Source: an uncultured Nitrosomonas sp.
Lineage (GTDB): Bacteria; Pseudomonadota; Gammaproteobacteria; Burkholderiales; Nitrosomonadaceae
Reading direction: 5' to 3'
NCBI GenBank assembly: GCA_902826115.1
Contig: CADEDO010000037.1
Coordinates: 1 to 32,702 of the forward strand
DNA length: 32,702 bases
The notes under the pieces are model-generated. The model worked only from the letters and a program-made list of their open reading frames with translations, searched no databases and had not been told where the DNA came from. Positions 8,202-16,420 of this stretch are shown piece after piece; position 1 is the stretch's first letter; every line of letters begins with the position of its first letter. The position numbers and the translations under genes are program-made.

Positions 8202-9128
8202 ATGAATTCATTACGGTTTTCGCGAGTATTCAGTGCTTTCAATGCTATGGGTGCGCTTATCTTTACGTTTGCATGGGCCGCTCCTATTCACGCCAATGGT
8301 TTGTCTGAAGCCTACTTTACCGAAAAAAGCCCCCAGCTCACGCCACAGGAACGTGCAGCCATCGGTCTGGCCAAAAAATGGCAAGCGGCCAATCCGACCG
8401 GCGTCAAACCGGTAGCAGGGCCGGATGGCTCGATCCGATTCTTGTTTGGTTCTCAGCAACCGAGCATCGTCTGTGCGGTATTGCAGGTCTGCGATATCGA
8501 ATTGCAGGCCGGTGAGCAGGTCAATTCGATTCATCTGGGCGACCAGGCCCGTTGGCTGGTTGAACCGGCTGTGACAGGGCAGGGGATATCTGAGGTTCAA
8601 CACCTCATTGTAAAACCGCTCGATGTGGGGTTAGAGACTTCGCTGGTGGTCACGACCAACCGGCGCACCTATCACCTGCGGCTTCGATCTCATCGGCGCG
8701 ATTTTATGCCCCGCGTGGGTTTTACCTATCCTGAAGATGCACTCGCTAAATGGGATGCGATGAAATCGCGTGAGAGTCATGCACTCGATATCAAACGCTC
8801 ACGCACGATGCCAGAAACTGGAGAATATCTCGGCAATCTGGATTTTGCGTATTCGGTAGATGGTAGTGCGGCCTGGAAGCCGGTTCGAGTCTATAACGAT
8901 GGGCAGAAAACGATCATCCAGATGCCAAGCATCATGGCGCAGACGGAAGCACCGACGCTGTTGTTACTGAACAGGGAAGGGGGGTTGTTTCGTGATGATG
9001 AAACGGTCATGGTTAATTATCGTTTGCAAGGAGATCGCTATATTGTGGATGCGGTATTTGATCGTGCCATTTTGATTGCCGGAGTAGGGGGCAATCAAAG
9101 CCGTGTGATGATCTCACGGGGGAATTGA
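8202..9128 (+). CDS. trbG: TrbG, VirB9-like outer-ring protein
   Basis: A 308-residue periplasmic protein of the VirB9/TrbG family, which forms the core complex with TrbH and TrbI at the outer membrane. The N-terminus is a Sec signal peptide (hydrophobic about 12-27, cleavage likely near AAPIHA). The VirB9 pattern is visible in SIVCAVLQVCDIELQAGEQV, TNRRTYHLRL and the C-terminal VFDRAILIAGVG. The two Cys in VCAVLQVC could pair. AGAGG (8187-8191) is about 10 bp upstream of the start. The stop codon overlaps the trbH start region. Confidence 0.93.
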   Translation: MNSLRFSRVFSAFNAMGALIFTFAWAAPIHANGLSEAYFTEKSPQLTPQERAAIGLAKKWQAANPTGVKPVAGPDGSIRFLFGSQQPSIVCAVLQVCDIELQAGEQVNSIHLGDQARWLVEPAVTGQGISEVQHLIVKPLDVGLETSLVVTTNRRTYHLRLRSHRRDFMPRVGFTYPEDALAKWDAMKSRESHALDIKRSRTMPETGEYLGNLDFAYSVDGSAAWKPVRVYNDGQKTIIQMPSIMAQTEAPTLLLLNREGGLFRDDETVMVNYRLQGDRYIVDAVFDRAILIAGVGGNQSRVMISRGN

Positions 9129-9610
9129 TGATGGTACAAAAAATTAATCAATCTCACCGTTTATTGGCTCTTTTACTGGTGTCGATGTTACTGAATGGCT
9201 GTGCAACGACGCAATATGGCAATTTCATTCAGAATCCCTCCCAAGACGCGAACCAGATCATGGCTACTGATGCCGCAACTCAGATTGTTCGGCTATATCC
9301 AGCTGCCACGACACAATTCTCGATAGGCCATGTAGTTAATGACACTTTTGGTCAGACGCTGATTGAAAAGCTCCGCATAGCCGGGTTTGCGGTGCAGGAA
9401 GCGGCTGAACCATCTATTGAGCAATCCTTGTTTGCTGTGCCTCAACCGCGAGAAGAACAAAAAGCAGGTATCCGGTTGAGTTATATCGTTGATCAGTCAG
9501 ATAATTTGTACCATGCCAACCTGTTGATTGACGATACGCGCTTATCGCGAGCTTTCATTGCTCGGGCCGACAGTGTTCGTCCTGCAGGTTTGTGGGTTAA
9601 GAGAGAGTAG
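9128..9610 (+). CDS. trbH: TrbH lipoprotein (VirB7-like role)
   Basis: A 160-residue outer-membrane lipoprotein that fits TrbH by position and type. The signal sequence RLLALLLVSMLLNGC has a lipobox with Cys25 as the lipidated residue. In IncP systems TrbH stabilises the TrbG/TrbI core, the role VirB7 plays elsewhere. Start choice: TTG at 9125, ATG at 9128 and ATG at 9131 are all in frame after a G-rich ribosome site; I take 9128, which overlaps the trbG stop (TGATG). The remaining protein is soluble and shows no other motif I recognise. Confidence 0.88.
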   Translation: MMVQKINQSHRLLALLLVSMLLNGCATTQYGNFIQNPSQDANQIMATDAATQIVRLYPAATTQFSIGHVVNDTFGQTLIEKLRIAGFAVQEAAEPSIEQSLFAVPQPREEQKAGIRLSYIVDQSDNLYHANLLIDDTRLSRAFIARADSVRPAGLWVKRE

Positions 9611-9619
9611 GGGAGGAGG

Positions 9620-11017
9620 ATGTCAACCCATTCAAAACTCTTCTCGTCGAACTCCTCTCCGCAAAGAGTCGATAAAAATGCCGGCGTGCGGCGCGTCAAT
9701 AATCTGCCGATCGTGATTTTTGGCGCAATCATGCTCATTTTTATGCTGCTCATGATGATCGTGGCCATGAATCGAGCAGCCGAGCGCAATCAGGCTCACA
9801 CTGACACATCTCAAGAAGTGCAATCGAGCCAATCGTTTGCCTCACTCATCGCAAAAGATTATGTTGGCGGTATGATCGAGCCTAAGAATCCGCCGAGCGT
9901 GCCAGATTCCAAAACACCCTTATCGGGAATGATCATCGAGCGGCCAACCGATTTGGATCGACCACCGTTGCCGGAAGGTGGCGCCCAGTCTCCCCATGCT
10001 GGCCAAGACCCGGATCTCGCCCATATCCGCATGCTCAAGCGCCAGCAACTGGAAGAGGCCATCAAGGCCAAAACCCAGGTCAATGTCGTTGCTCCTCGGA
10101 GTGCTGCATCTTCACCCCATACCACACCGACACGCGATGAAATGCTCGCTGAAATGGCCTCTGTGCGACAGCAAGCTAATTCGACGCTGCGTGAAGATCC
10201 AACGACAGCTTATCAGACGCGTTTGGCGCAATTGCGCAGACCCGCTCAGGGAAGTCATCCAGACGCTGGAAGCCTGGGAGCGGGAAGGGGAGAGGATTAT
10301 ATGGATGATATGGCACCCCGCCTGGTGGATGATGAGCAGAAAGGCCAAGCACAGGATTACTCTCGCATTGATTCATCTGATGGCGAGAAACGCTGGAAGT
10401 TAAATAGTGACGTGCAAAAGCCAGCATCGCCCTATGTATTGCAGGCAGGCTTTGTGATTCCGGCCACACTAATCTCGGGTATCAATTCCAGCCTGCCGGG
10501 TCAGATCATGGCCCAGGTGAGTCAACACATCTATGACTCACCGGTGGGTAAGTGGCGCTTGATACCACAAGGTTCCCGGCTTGTTGGAACCTACTCCAGT
10601 GACGTGGAATATGGTCAAGCAAGGGTTTTGGTTGCTTGGCAGCGCATTATTTTTCCCGATGGCAAAACCATGGATATTGGTGCCATGCCCGGCGCCGATG
10701 GACTGGGCTATGCCGGATTCCATGATCAGGTGAACAACCATTATCTTCGAATCTTTGGTTCAGCACTGATCATGTCGGCGATTGTAGCGGGATCAACGTA
10801 TAGCCAGCGCGATGCAGGCAGTACGTTTGGGCGGCAGAATGCTGGCAGCATCATGAGCCAGGCGCTGGGGCAGCAATTGGGGTTGGTGACATCCAATTTG
10901 ATCCGCAAAAATCTCAATATCTCCCCGACACTTGAAATCAGACCAGGCTATCGATTCAACATCATTGTGACCAAAGACATGAAGTTCTCCAAACCGTATC
11001 AATCATTTGATTATTAA
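9620..11017 (+). CDS. trbI: TrbI, VirB10-like core protein
   Basis: A 465-residue VirB10/TrbI family protein that spans the envelope as part of the core complex. A cytoplasmic N-terminus is followed by one transmembrane helix (about 29-50). Next comes a long periplasmic, Pro/Ala/Gln-rich linker (about 55-270), then the conserved C-terminal domain with VLQAGFVIPATLISGINSSL, the VGKWRLIPQGSRLVGTYSS block and NIIVTKDMKF near the end. All are hallmarks of this family. The ribosome site GGGGAGGAGG precedes the ATG closely. The gene appears intact. Confidence 0.95.
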   Translation: MSTHSKLFSSNSSPQRVDKNAGVRRVNNLPIVIFGAIMLIFMLLMMIVAMNRAAERNQAHTDTSQEVQSSQSFASLIAKDYVGGMIEPKNPPSVPDSKTPLSGMIIERPTDLDRPPLPEGGAQSPHAGQDPDLAHIRMLKRQQLEEAIKAKTQVNVVAPRSAASSPHTTPTRDEMLAEMASVRQQANSTLREDPTTAYQTRLAQLRRPAQGSHPDAGSLGAGRGEDYMDDMAPRLVDDEQKGQAQDYSRIDSSDGEKRWKLNSDVQKPASPYVLQAGFVIPATLISGINSSLPGQIMAQVSQHIYDSPVGKWRLIPQGSRLVGTYSSDVEYGQARVLVAWQRIIFPDGKTMDIGAMPGADGLGYAGFHDQVNNHYLRIFGSALIMSAIVAGSTYSQRDAGSTFGRQNAGSIMSQALGQQLGLVTSNLIRKNLNISPTLEIRPGYRFNIIVTKDMKFSKPYQSFDY

Positions 11018-11032
11018 AACAGGAGCCACGCC

Positions 11033-11833
11033 ATGCTAAAACCTGGAAACAAACCTACCCGATTCATCATGATGTTGCTGGTCATCATGAATGCTGGGCT
11101 TGTATCAAATGCTCGTGCAACGGGGATTCCTGTCATTGATGCCGCGAACGTCGCTCAAAGCATTGTTACCGCAACAGAAAGTGTGGATCAAACACTCATA
11201 TTAATAGATCAATACAAAAAGCAACTCGAGCAATATGAAAATATGCTCAGAAATACTTTAGCGCCACCAGCATATCTGTGGGCAAAAGCCCAATATGCGA
11301 TGAACAAACTCATTCATCTGACTAACACGATACGCTATTACGAGCAGGCTTATGGAGGGATTGATGGGTATATGCAGCGGTTTCGTAATGTCGAGTATTA
11401 CCGCAGCTCACCGTGCTTTAGTGTCGAGGAAAAATGCAATGAAGCGGCCTGGAAATTACTGCAGGACGGGCAAAACACCAGCACCGATGCGCAAAAGAAG
11501 GCCAATGATGGACTCCTAACCGGTTTGAGTGAACATCAGAATCAGATGCCGGTAGATGCAGCTCAACTGCAATTGCTGCAACAAAGAACTGAGACAGCAG
11601 AAGGGCAGATGGCCGCACTGCAATATGCCAATCAACTCGCGGCATTCCAGGCTAACCAGTTGCTACAAATGCGGCAGATGTTGATCGCTCAGCATAATGC
11701 GCTTAACACGCAAGCCCAGGCTGAAGTGGATCTTAAAGCGATGCAGCAGGCAGCGCGTGGAGTGGCGATTAAGCGATTGAGTCCGGAGATATTGCCTGTA
11801 GGTAGAAGTTGGTCGGTTAGAGATGGGTTTTAA
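11033..11833 (+). CDS. trbJ: TrbJ, VirB5-like protein
   Basis: A 266-residue exported protein in the TrbJ/VirB5 position, a family linked to pilus tip or mating-pair contact. A signal peptide with cleavage near SNARA (residue 29) precedes IPVIDAANVAQSIVTATESV. Long amphipathic helices with QYKKQLEQYENML and an Ala/Gln-rich region (about 165-245) follow, typical of TrbJ. AGGAG is well spaced before the ATG. It lies 15 bp after trbI and 23 bp before trbK. Confidence 0.92.
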   Translation: MLKPGNKPTRFIMMLLVIMNAGLVSNARATGIPVIDAANVAQSIVTATESVDQTLILIDQYKKQLEQYENMLRNTLAPPAYLWAKAQYAMNKLIHLTNTIRYYEQAYGGIDGYMQRFRNVEYYRSSPCFSVEEKCNEAAWKLLQDGQNTSTDAQKKANDGLLTGLSEHQNQMPVDAAQLQLLQQRTETAEGQMAALQYANQLAAFQANQLLQMRQMLIAQHNALNTQAQAEVDLKAMQQAARGVAIKRLSPEILPVGRSWSVRDGF

Positions 11834-11856
11834 TACATTAACTCAAGGAGAAAATG

Positions 11857-12033
11857 ATGAAAAAGCATTATTTAAATATTGCAGTGGTGGGGCTATCGGC
11901 TTTGTTTCTGTTGTCGGGCTGTGAAAAAGACGGTGACGGTAAGTTGGAAATGAAGGAGCCTAAGAAGGAGTTGAGTGAGATGCCAGAAAGGAAGAATTGG
12001 TCTGTTAAAGATGCAGAAGGCTTCGGCGAATAA
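11857..12033 (+). CDS. trbK: TrbK-like entry-exclusion lipoprotein
   Basis: A short gene between trbJ and trbL, exactly where RP4 has trbK. It encodes 58 residues: MKKHYLNIAVVGLSALFLLS, then Cys in an LLSGC lipobox, then a small charged tail with EKDGDGKLEMKEPKKEL and GFGE at the end. TrbK of RP4 is a small lipoprotein that blocks entry of the same plasmid into the cell. I use the ATG at 11857, 6 bp after AGGAG; ATG 11854 is also in frame but too close. Position, size and lipobox support the name, but the sequence is divergent and exclusion specificity is unknown. Confidence 0.8.
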   Translation: MKKHYLNIAVVGLSALFLLSGCEKDGDGKLEMKEPKKELSEMPERKNWSVKDAEGFGE

Positions 12034-12076
12034 ATAGCAGTGATCAATTTCATGTAACTCAACCTGGCGATTACAA

Positions 12077-13174
12077 ATGCAAAAGTTTAATTTAGGCACT
12101 GTTTTAATCCTACTTTTCTTTATGGGCTTATCAACAAGCGCATTTGCTGAGTTGTCTTATATAGATCCAACATCCAATCAAAGCGTGCTGGATCAGGTAG
12201 TGCAAAAATTTGGTGGGAAGGTAAGATCCTGGAAAAATATTATTCAAGCTGCAGCAGAACGTTTATTCTGGACGCTAGTTTTGATATCTATGGTGTGGAC
12301 TTTCGGCATGATGCTTTTACGCAAAGCGGATATAGCTGATTTCTTTGCCGAATTTACGCGCTTTATTATTTTTACAGGATTGTACTTCTGGCTGCTTACC
12401 AACGCAGTTTCAGGACACAATATCGCCGGTACAATCATCTTGTCAATGGAAGATCTGGGAAGAACTGCAGCAGGATTACCTCAAGGCGCAAGTCATTCCA
12501 GTGTCATAGATACCGGTGTTTTGATCTGGACTCAGGCCACAAATAATCTCACCTTACTACAACCTATAGATAGTTTAATCGCGATGATTATCTCGCTGAT
12601 CATCCTAGTTGTCTTGGCCGTCATTGCGATCAATATGCTGCTATTGATGATTTCTTCCTGGGTACTGATGTATGCGGGAATTTTCTTTCTGGGATTTGGA
12701 GGAGCACGCTGGACAACGGATATTGCCATCAATTACTTCAAGACCGTATTAAGCGTTGGCGTTCAATTATTCGTAATGCTCTTGATTGTTGGGATTGGGA
12801 GTGATCTATTGACCAGTTTTTACACCAAGATGGGCAAGAACGTGCTCAATTATGAAGAATTGGCGGTGATGCTGATTTTTTCGATTGCGTTTTTTGTGTT
12901 GATATCCAAGTTGCCGCCACTGCTGGCCGGCATCATAACCGGTAGTTCCATAGGATCGAATGCTGGCATTGGTGGTTATAGCGCAGGCAATTTCCTAGCA
13001 GGGGCGGGGACTGCGGCAGCGGTTGCGTCTTATGGCGGCTCACTGGTTGCCAGTCGGGTTGCAGCGGCATCAGCCGCCAGGAATGGAACAGAAGCTTTAC
13101 GCAATGCCATAGAGAAAGGCCAGGCATATGAGGCTGCAAGAGGAGGAAATAATTCGGGTGGAAGAGATCTCTGA
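12077..13174 (+). CDS. trbL: TrbL, VirB6-like polytopic membrane protein
   Basis: A 365-residue protein of the TrbL/VirB6 family, the multi-pass inner-membrane subunit of the secretion channel. A signal peptide (cleavage near SAFA, residue 24) is followed by several hydrophobic segments: about 56-76, 82-103, 166-205, 212-245 and 255-292. The tail is Gly/Ala-rich. It is shorter than the RP4 protein, which I recall as over 500 residues, and the missing part is the C-terminal hydrophilic tail. The channel-forming part is present, so it is probably functional. Its stop overlaps the trbN start. Confidence 0.88.
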   Translation: MQKFNLGTVLILLFFMGLSTSAFAELSYIDPTSNQSVLDQVVQKFGGKVRSWKNIIQAAAERLFWTLVLISMVWTFGMMLLRKADIADFFAEFTRFIIFTGLYFWLLTNAVSGHNIAGTIILSMEDLGRTAAGLPQGASHSSVIDTGVLIWTQATNNLTLLQPIDSLIAMIISLIILVVLAVIAINMLLLMISSWVLMYAGIFFLGFGGARWTTDIAINYFKTVLSVGVQLFVMLLIVGIGSDLLTSFYTKMGKNVLNYEELAVMLIFSIAFFVLISKLPPLLAGIITGSSIGSNAGIGGYSAGNFLAGAGTAAAVASYGGSLVASRVAAASAARNGTEALRNAIEKGQAYEAARGGNNSGGRDL

Positions 13175-13590
13175 TGGATTTGCCGCCGGACATGCAGGAG
13201 CGCGTGGTTTGTTCAATAGCTGCTGCTATCAAGTATGAAATACCTGCCAATATCCTGCTCGCCATTGCCGAGAAAGAGGGTGGAAAGCCAGGGCAGTGGG
13301 TGCGAAACAGTAACGGCACGCACGATGTTGGTGTGATGCAGTTTAATACTTCATACTTAAAAGATTTATCGAGATATGGCATTAAACCAGATCATGTGTC
13401 AACCGCAGGTTGTTACGCTTTCGACTTGGCCGCTTGGCGTATACGGCTACATATCAAGAATGATCGAGGGGATATTTGGACGAGAGTGGCAAATTATCAT
13501 TCACGTACTCCAAAATATAATGCGAAGTATCGGCATGACTTGATGAACAAGGCTCTTAGGTGGGCGGATTGGTTGGAGAAGAGGCATTAA
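13174..13590 (+). CDS. trbN: TrbN-like lytic transglycosylase
   Basis: A 138-residue protein with an SLT-type peptidoglycan-cleaving fold. ILLAIAEKEGG carries the likely catalytic Glu35, and DVGVMQFNTSYL (51-62) is the GxMQ motif. This agrees with TrbN, the muramidase that opens the cell wall for the transfer channel. No N-terminal signal peptide is seen, so either export uses another route or an upstream start has been lost. It starts inside the trbL stop codon (TGATG). The RP4 order has trbM between trbL and trbN; here trbM is missing. It is the last trb gene before the accessory region. Confidence 0.85.
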   Translation: MDLPPDMQERVVCSIAAAIKYEIPANILLAIAEKEGGKPGQWVRNSNGTHDVGVMQFNTSYLKDLSRYGIKPDHVSTAGCYAFDLAAWRIRLHIKNDRGDIWTRVANYHSRTPKYNAKYRHDLMNKALRWADWLEKRH

Positions 13591-13712
13591 TATTTGAATC
13601 CAGTGCTCGCACCGTCGACCGGCGCGAGGGACATAAGCTACAAGCCAAAATGCTGTTCCGAACCCTAGCTCGATGATTGTTTATCGTCGCTATTCCTTTT
13701 GCTAAACACTTC

Positions 13713-15089
13713 TTAGAAAATAATTAATTTTGCACCTAAGCCGATTATTCCACAAAAGCATATTACTTCAAGAACATTTCTCTTAAAACGAAATAGCGCA
13801 ACCGCTGCAATGATTATAATTGATGCTGATATCCAATCAAATTCTCCATTAAATCCTTGCGGCCAAAGAACATGATAGCCAAAGAACATGGCTAAATTTA
13901 ATATAACCCCGACAATAGCTGCTGTGATTGCAGTTAGCGGTGCAGTGAACTTTAAATTATCGTGTGTAGATTCAACTATGGGTCCTCCCGCAAGAATAAA
14001 TATAAATGAAGGTAAAAACGTGAACCACGTTACAATGATGGCAGCCATAGATCCTGCTATAAATAGCATATCCGGCCCTAAAAGCTCTTTTACATAACCA
14101 CCAATAAAAGCTACAAAAGCTACTACCATAATCAATGGCCCAGGGGTTGCTTCTCCAAGTGCTAGCCCATCTATCATTTGCTCAGGTGTTAGCCACCCGT
14201 AAAATTCAACTGCTCCCTGGTAAATGTACGGCAAAACTGCATAAGCGCCGCCAAAGGTTAATAACGCAGCTTTTGTAAAGAACCACGCCATTTGGGTGAA
14301 ATCATGATTCCATGAATAAAGCACCGTCAAAAATAATATAGGGATTAGCCATAACAATAATCCTGTTACGATAATCGAACTTAACCTTACCCAAGAAAAT
14401 TTTGCATGTTCTGGAGTTGGAGTATGGTCATCAATCAATGCCGCACCGTATGAAATATTCTTTTTTCCATGTGATTTATTTATATGGAAATTTTGAGGTC
14501 TATATATTCCTCCGATAAATCCTATTAATGCAGCAGTGGCGACTATAAATGGAAACGGAATTTTTAATATAAATATGGCTATAAACGATGCTACGGCTAT
14601 AAGGAAAAGAAAGCTGTTCTTGATTGTTCTCGATCCGATCCGATATGCCGCTTGAAACACAATCGCTGTTACTGCGGGCTTTATTCCATAAAATATTCCC
14701 GCAACTAGGGGAACATCCCCAAACGCAATATATATCCAGGAAAGGGCGATTAGGATAAAAAGCGAAGGAAGAACGAATAAGACTCCAGCAATAATGCCAC
14801 CCCATGTGCGATGTAATAACCAGCCGATATATATAGCAAGCTGTTGAGCTTCTGGCCCCGGCAACAACATGCAATAGTTCAGCGCATGGAGAAATCTTCT
14901 TTCAGAAATCCAATGCATACGTTCAACCAGATCTTGATGCATAATCGCAATTTGTCCCGCTGGACCACCAAAGCTAATAAATCCGAGCTTTAACCAATAC
15001 CAGAATGCTTCAGATAAAGTTACATTCTTAGGCGGAGTTACATCGCGATTTGAGGAATTATCTGAAATATCTGTATGTGACTCGTCCAT
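13713..15089 (-). CDS. chrA: ChrA chromate transporter
   Basis: A 458-residue inner-membrane transporter of the CHR family that expels chromate. The protein is the two-domain (long-chain) form. The first half has FGGPAGQIAIMH (about 40-51) and LLPGPEAQQLAIYIGW (about 75-90). The second half repeats the pattern with TFGGAYAVLPY (about 278-288) and GEATPGPL (about 312-319). Around ten hydrophobic segments are evident. The start has a clear GGAG ribosome site. It is transcribed toward the trb operon, so the two converge at about 13600-13700. No chrB regulator is next to it. Base composition is clearly more AT-rich than trb, in keeping with separate acquisition. Confidence 0.93.
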   Translation of the reverse strand: MDESHTDISDNSSNRDVTPPKNVTLSEAFWYWLKLGFISFGGPAGQIAIMHQDLVERMHWISERRFLHALNYCMLLPGPEAQQLAIYIGWLLHRTWGGIIAGVLFVLPSLFILIALSWIYIAFGDVPLVAGIFYGIKPAVTAIVFQAAYRIGSRTIKNSFLFLIAVASFIAIFILKIPFPFIVATAALIGFIGGIYRPQNFHINKSHGKKNISYGAALIDDHTPTPEHAKFSWVRLSSIIVTGLLLWLIPILFLTVLYSWNHDFTQMAWFFTKAALLTFGGAYAVLPYIYQGAVEFYGWLTPEQMIDGLALGEATPGPLIMVVAFVAFIGGYVKELLGPDMLFIAGSMAAIIVTWFTFLPSFIFILAGGPIVESTHDNLKFTAPLTAITAAIVGVILNLAMFFGYHVLWPQGFNGEFDWISASIIIIAAVALFRFKRNVLEVICFCGIIGLGAKLIIF

Positions 15090-15346
15090 AGCTTCTCCTT
15101 GGAATTATCCAAAAAAAGCAGGCCTTGGACGAAATCGTCTTAGAATGGGGAGGCTGCTGAATCCCCGCTCGAATTATAGCATCAAATAGCTGAGGTTAAG
15201 CAGAAAGTACGCGAAAACGAGCACTGGTCAGATATTTGCAAGGGATCTTAGCCAGCCGACCATCGAGAATCAGCTGCTTGTAGCCAGAAATTGTATTATC
15301 CTTGTTAATAGAAATTTATCATTATTTCTGAAACATATAAAAAGAG
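15090..15346. other. Non-coding gap upstream of chrA and the DUF4396 operon
   Basis: This divergent spacer carries the chrA ribosome site. Its minus strand holds an open reading fragment (15196-15315) with no start codon, ending in a stop at 15196. It could be the decayed 3' end of another gene, but I recognise no family. The CueR-type promoter of the next operon begins at 15347. Confidence 0.4.
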
Positions 15347-15377
15347 TTGACATTCCCATGGTTGGAAGGTTGAGTAT
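15347..15377 (+). promoter_or_regulatory. CueR-type promoter with overlong spacer
   Basis: TTGACA (15347-15352) and GAGTAT (15372-15377) are separated by 19 bp. That is the abnormally long spacing used by MerR-family activators, which twist the DNA to align the two boxes. Within the spacer lies an imperfect dyad, ACATTCC (15350-15356) and GGAAGGT (15364-15370). It matches the CueR operator pattern of CCTTCC and GGAAGG arms, with one mismatch in the left arm. It precedes the DUF4396 gene and the cueR-like gene, so the regulator probably controls its own operon. Confidence 0.82.
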
Positions 15378-15411
15378 TAGAACTCCATAAATGAATGACT
15401 AGGAGTTTTAA

Positions 15412-15888
15412 ATGAAAAACCGTCTGCATCACAATTCTAATCAATTTAAAAATCAGTCTTTAAGTAAAACTGCTTTGATGGCGACGTTGCACTGTCTGTC
15501 TGGTTGCGCTATCGGCGAAGTCGCTGGCATGGTAATGGGTATAGCCCTCGGTTGGAGCAATGCTGAAACAATTCTGCTGGCAATAACGTTGGCGTTCCTG
15601 TCGGGCTACCTTTTTACCATGATCCCTATTCTAAGCGCAGGATATAACTTCAAAGCTGCTATGTATATTGCTTTGGTTTCTGATACGGCCTCGATAACGA
15701 TCATGGAGACTGTCGATAATCTACTGATGCTGATGATTCCAGGTGCGATGGATTCCCCCCTTAATTCATTGATGTTCTGGGGCAGCCTTGGCAGTGCTCT
15801 GCTTATTGCAGGAATTGTTACTTTCCCAGTGAATCTCTGGCTTATCGCTCGTGGAAAAGGACATGCACTTGCTCACGCACATCATTAA
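15412..15888 (+). CDS. DUF4396 membrane protein
   Basis: A 158-residue polytopic membrane protein of the DUF4396 family, recognised by ATLHCLSGCAIGEVAGMVMG (24-43). Four hydrophobic segments are seen at about 22-46, 51-74, 81-110 and 120-146. The two Cys in LHCLSGC, several Met in the membrane, and a His-rich C-terminus (HALAHAHH) would suit metal contact. The function of the family is not established, but it is often near copper genes. Here it sits directly behind a CueR-type promoter and 11 bp before a cueR-like gene, so a role in Cu(I) or Ag(I) handling is a fair inference. A good AGGAG precedes the start. Confidence 0.85.
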   Translation: MKNRLHHNSNQFKNQSLSKTALMATLHCLSGCAIGEVAGMVMGIALGWSNAETILLAITLAFLSGYLFTMIPILSAGYNFKAAMYIALVSDTASITIMETVDNLLMLMIPGAMDSPLNSLMFWGSLGSALLIAGIVTFPVNLWLIARGKGHALAHAHH

Positions 15889-15899
15889 GGAAAAATAAG

Positions 15900-16358
15900 A
15901 TGAATATTGGAGAAGCGGCACGTGCTTCAGGTATTTCTGCAAAAATGATCCGTCATTACGAGTCAATAGGCCTCATTCCTAATGCTGGTCGTTCGCTTTC
16001 AGGATACCGTTATTACGATAAAAAAAACATCCATACCTTACGTTTTATACGCCGCGCTCGCACCGCGGGTTTCAGTGCCGAACAAATTAAGAAACTGCTT
16101 TCATTGTGGAGCGACCAACAACGACCAGCACGAGAGGTTAAGCAGCTCGCTGAACAGCACCTGTCACAGTTGAAGGAAAGGATAAATGAATTGAAATCAA
16201 TGGCCGCTGCCTTATCTGAATTGATAATGCATTGCCAAGGCGATGATCGCCCAGATTGTCCTATTCTAAAATCATTGGCTGATGAAGACACTACTCAAGA
16301 GTTTAATAATTCTCTGAATAAGCCTTCGATTCGTCACGGTCAATCATTAAAGAAATAA
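15900..16358 (+). CDS. cueR: CueR-like MerR-family metal regulator
   Basis: A 152-residue MerR-family activator. The N-terminal winged helix has MNIGEAARASGISAKMIRHY and LSGYRYYDKK. A dimerisation helix (about 80-108) is followed by the metal loop with Cys112 and Cys120 (HCQGDDRPDCPIL), at the same numbering and spacing as E. coli CueR, a Cu(I)/Ag(I)/Au(I) sensor. Odd: the residue at position 77, Ser in CueR and used to separate monovalent from divalent sensors, is Ala here (RPAREVK). The C-terminus is about 15 residues longer than usual. It probably acts on the long-spacer promoter upstream of the operon. Confidence 0.88.
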   Translation: MNIGEAARASGISAKMIRHYESIGLIPNAGRSLSGYRYYDKKNIHTLRFIRRARTAGFSAEQIKKLLSLWSDQQRPAREVKQLAEQHLSQLKERINELKSMAAALSELIMHCQGDDRPDCPILKSLADEDTTQEFNNSLNKPSIRHGQSLKK

Positions 16359-16361
16359 TAG

Positions 16362-16397
16362 ATTTCCTCGGAATATTTAACATTATTTCGAGGAAAT
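16362..16397 (+). other. Strong stem-loop between cueR-like gene and TPR gene
   Basis: ATTTCCTCG (16362-16370) pairs with CGAGGAAAT (16389-16397). The stem can continue inward through one G-T and four A/T pairs to about 14 bp with an 8-base loop. It lies just after the cueR-like stop. There is no T-run after it, so it is not a textbook intrinsic terminator. It could attenuate, stabilise the 3' end, or be a protein site before the TPR gene. Confidence 0.65.
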
Positions 16398-16420
16398 ATC
16401 CCAATATTTGGAAATAATCC

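Noticed and set aside
13591..13712. oriT or intrinsic terminator between trbN and chrA
   Set aside because: Only short imperfect inverted repeats (around CTCGC/GCGAG at about 13606-13628) without T-run or a nearby relaxase gene.
15196..15315. Minus-strand coding fragment upstream of chrA
   Set aside because: About 39 open codons with no start codon and no recognisable family; may be a decayed gene end, too weak to list as a gene.
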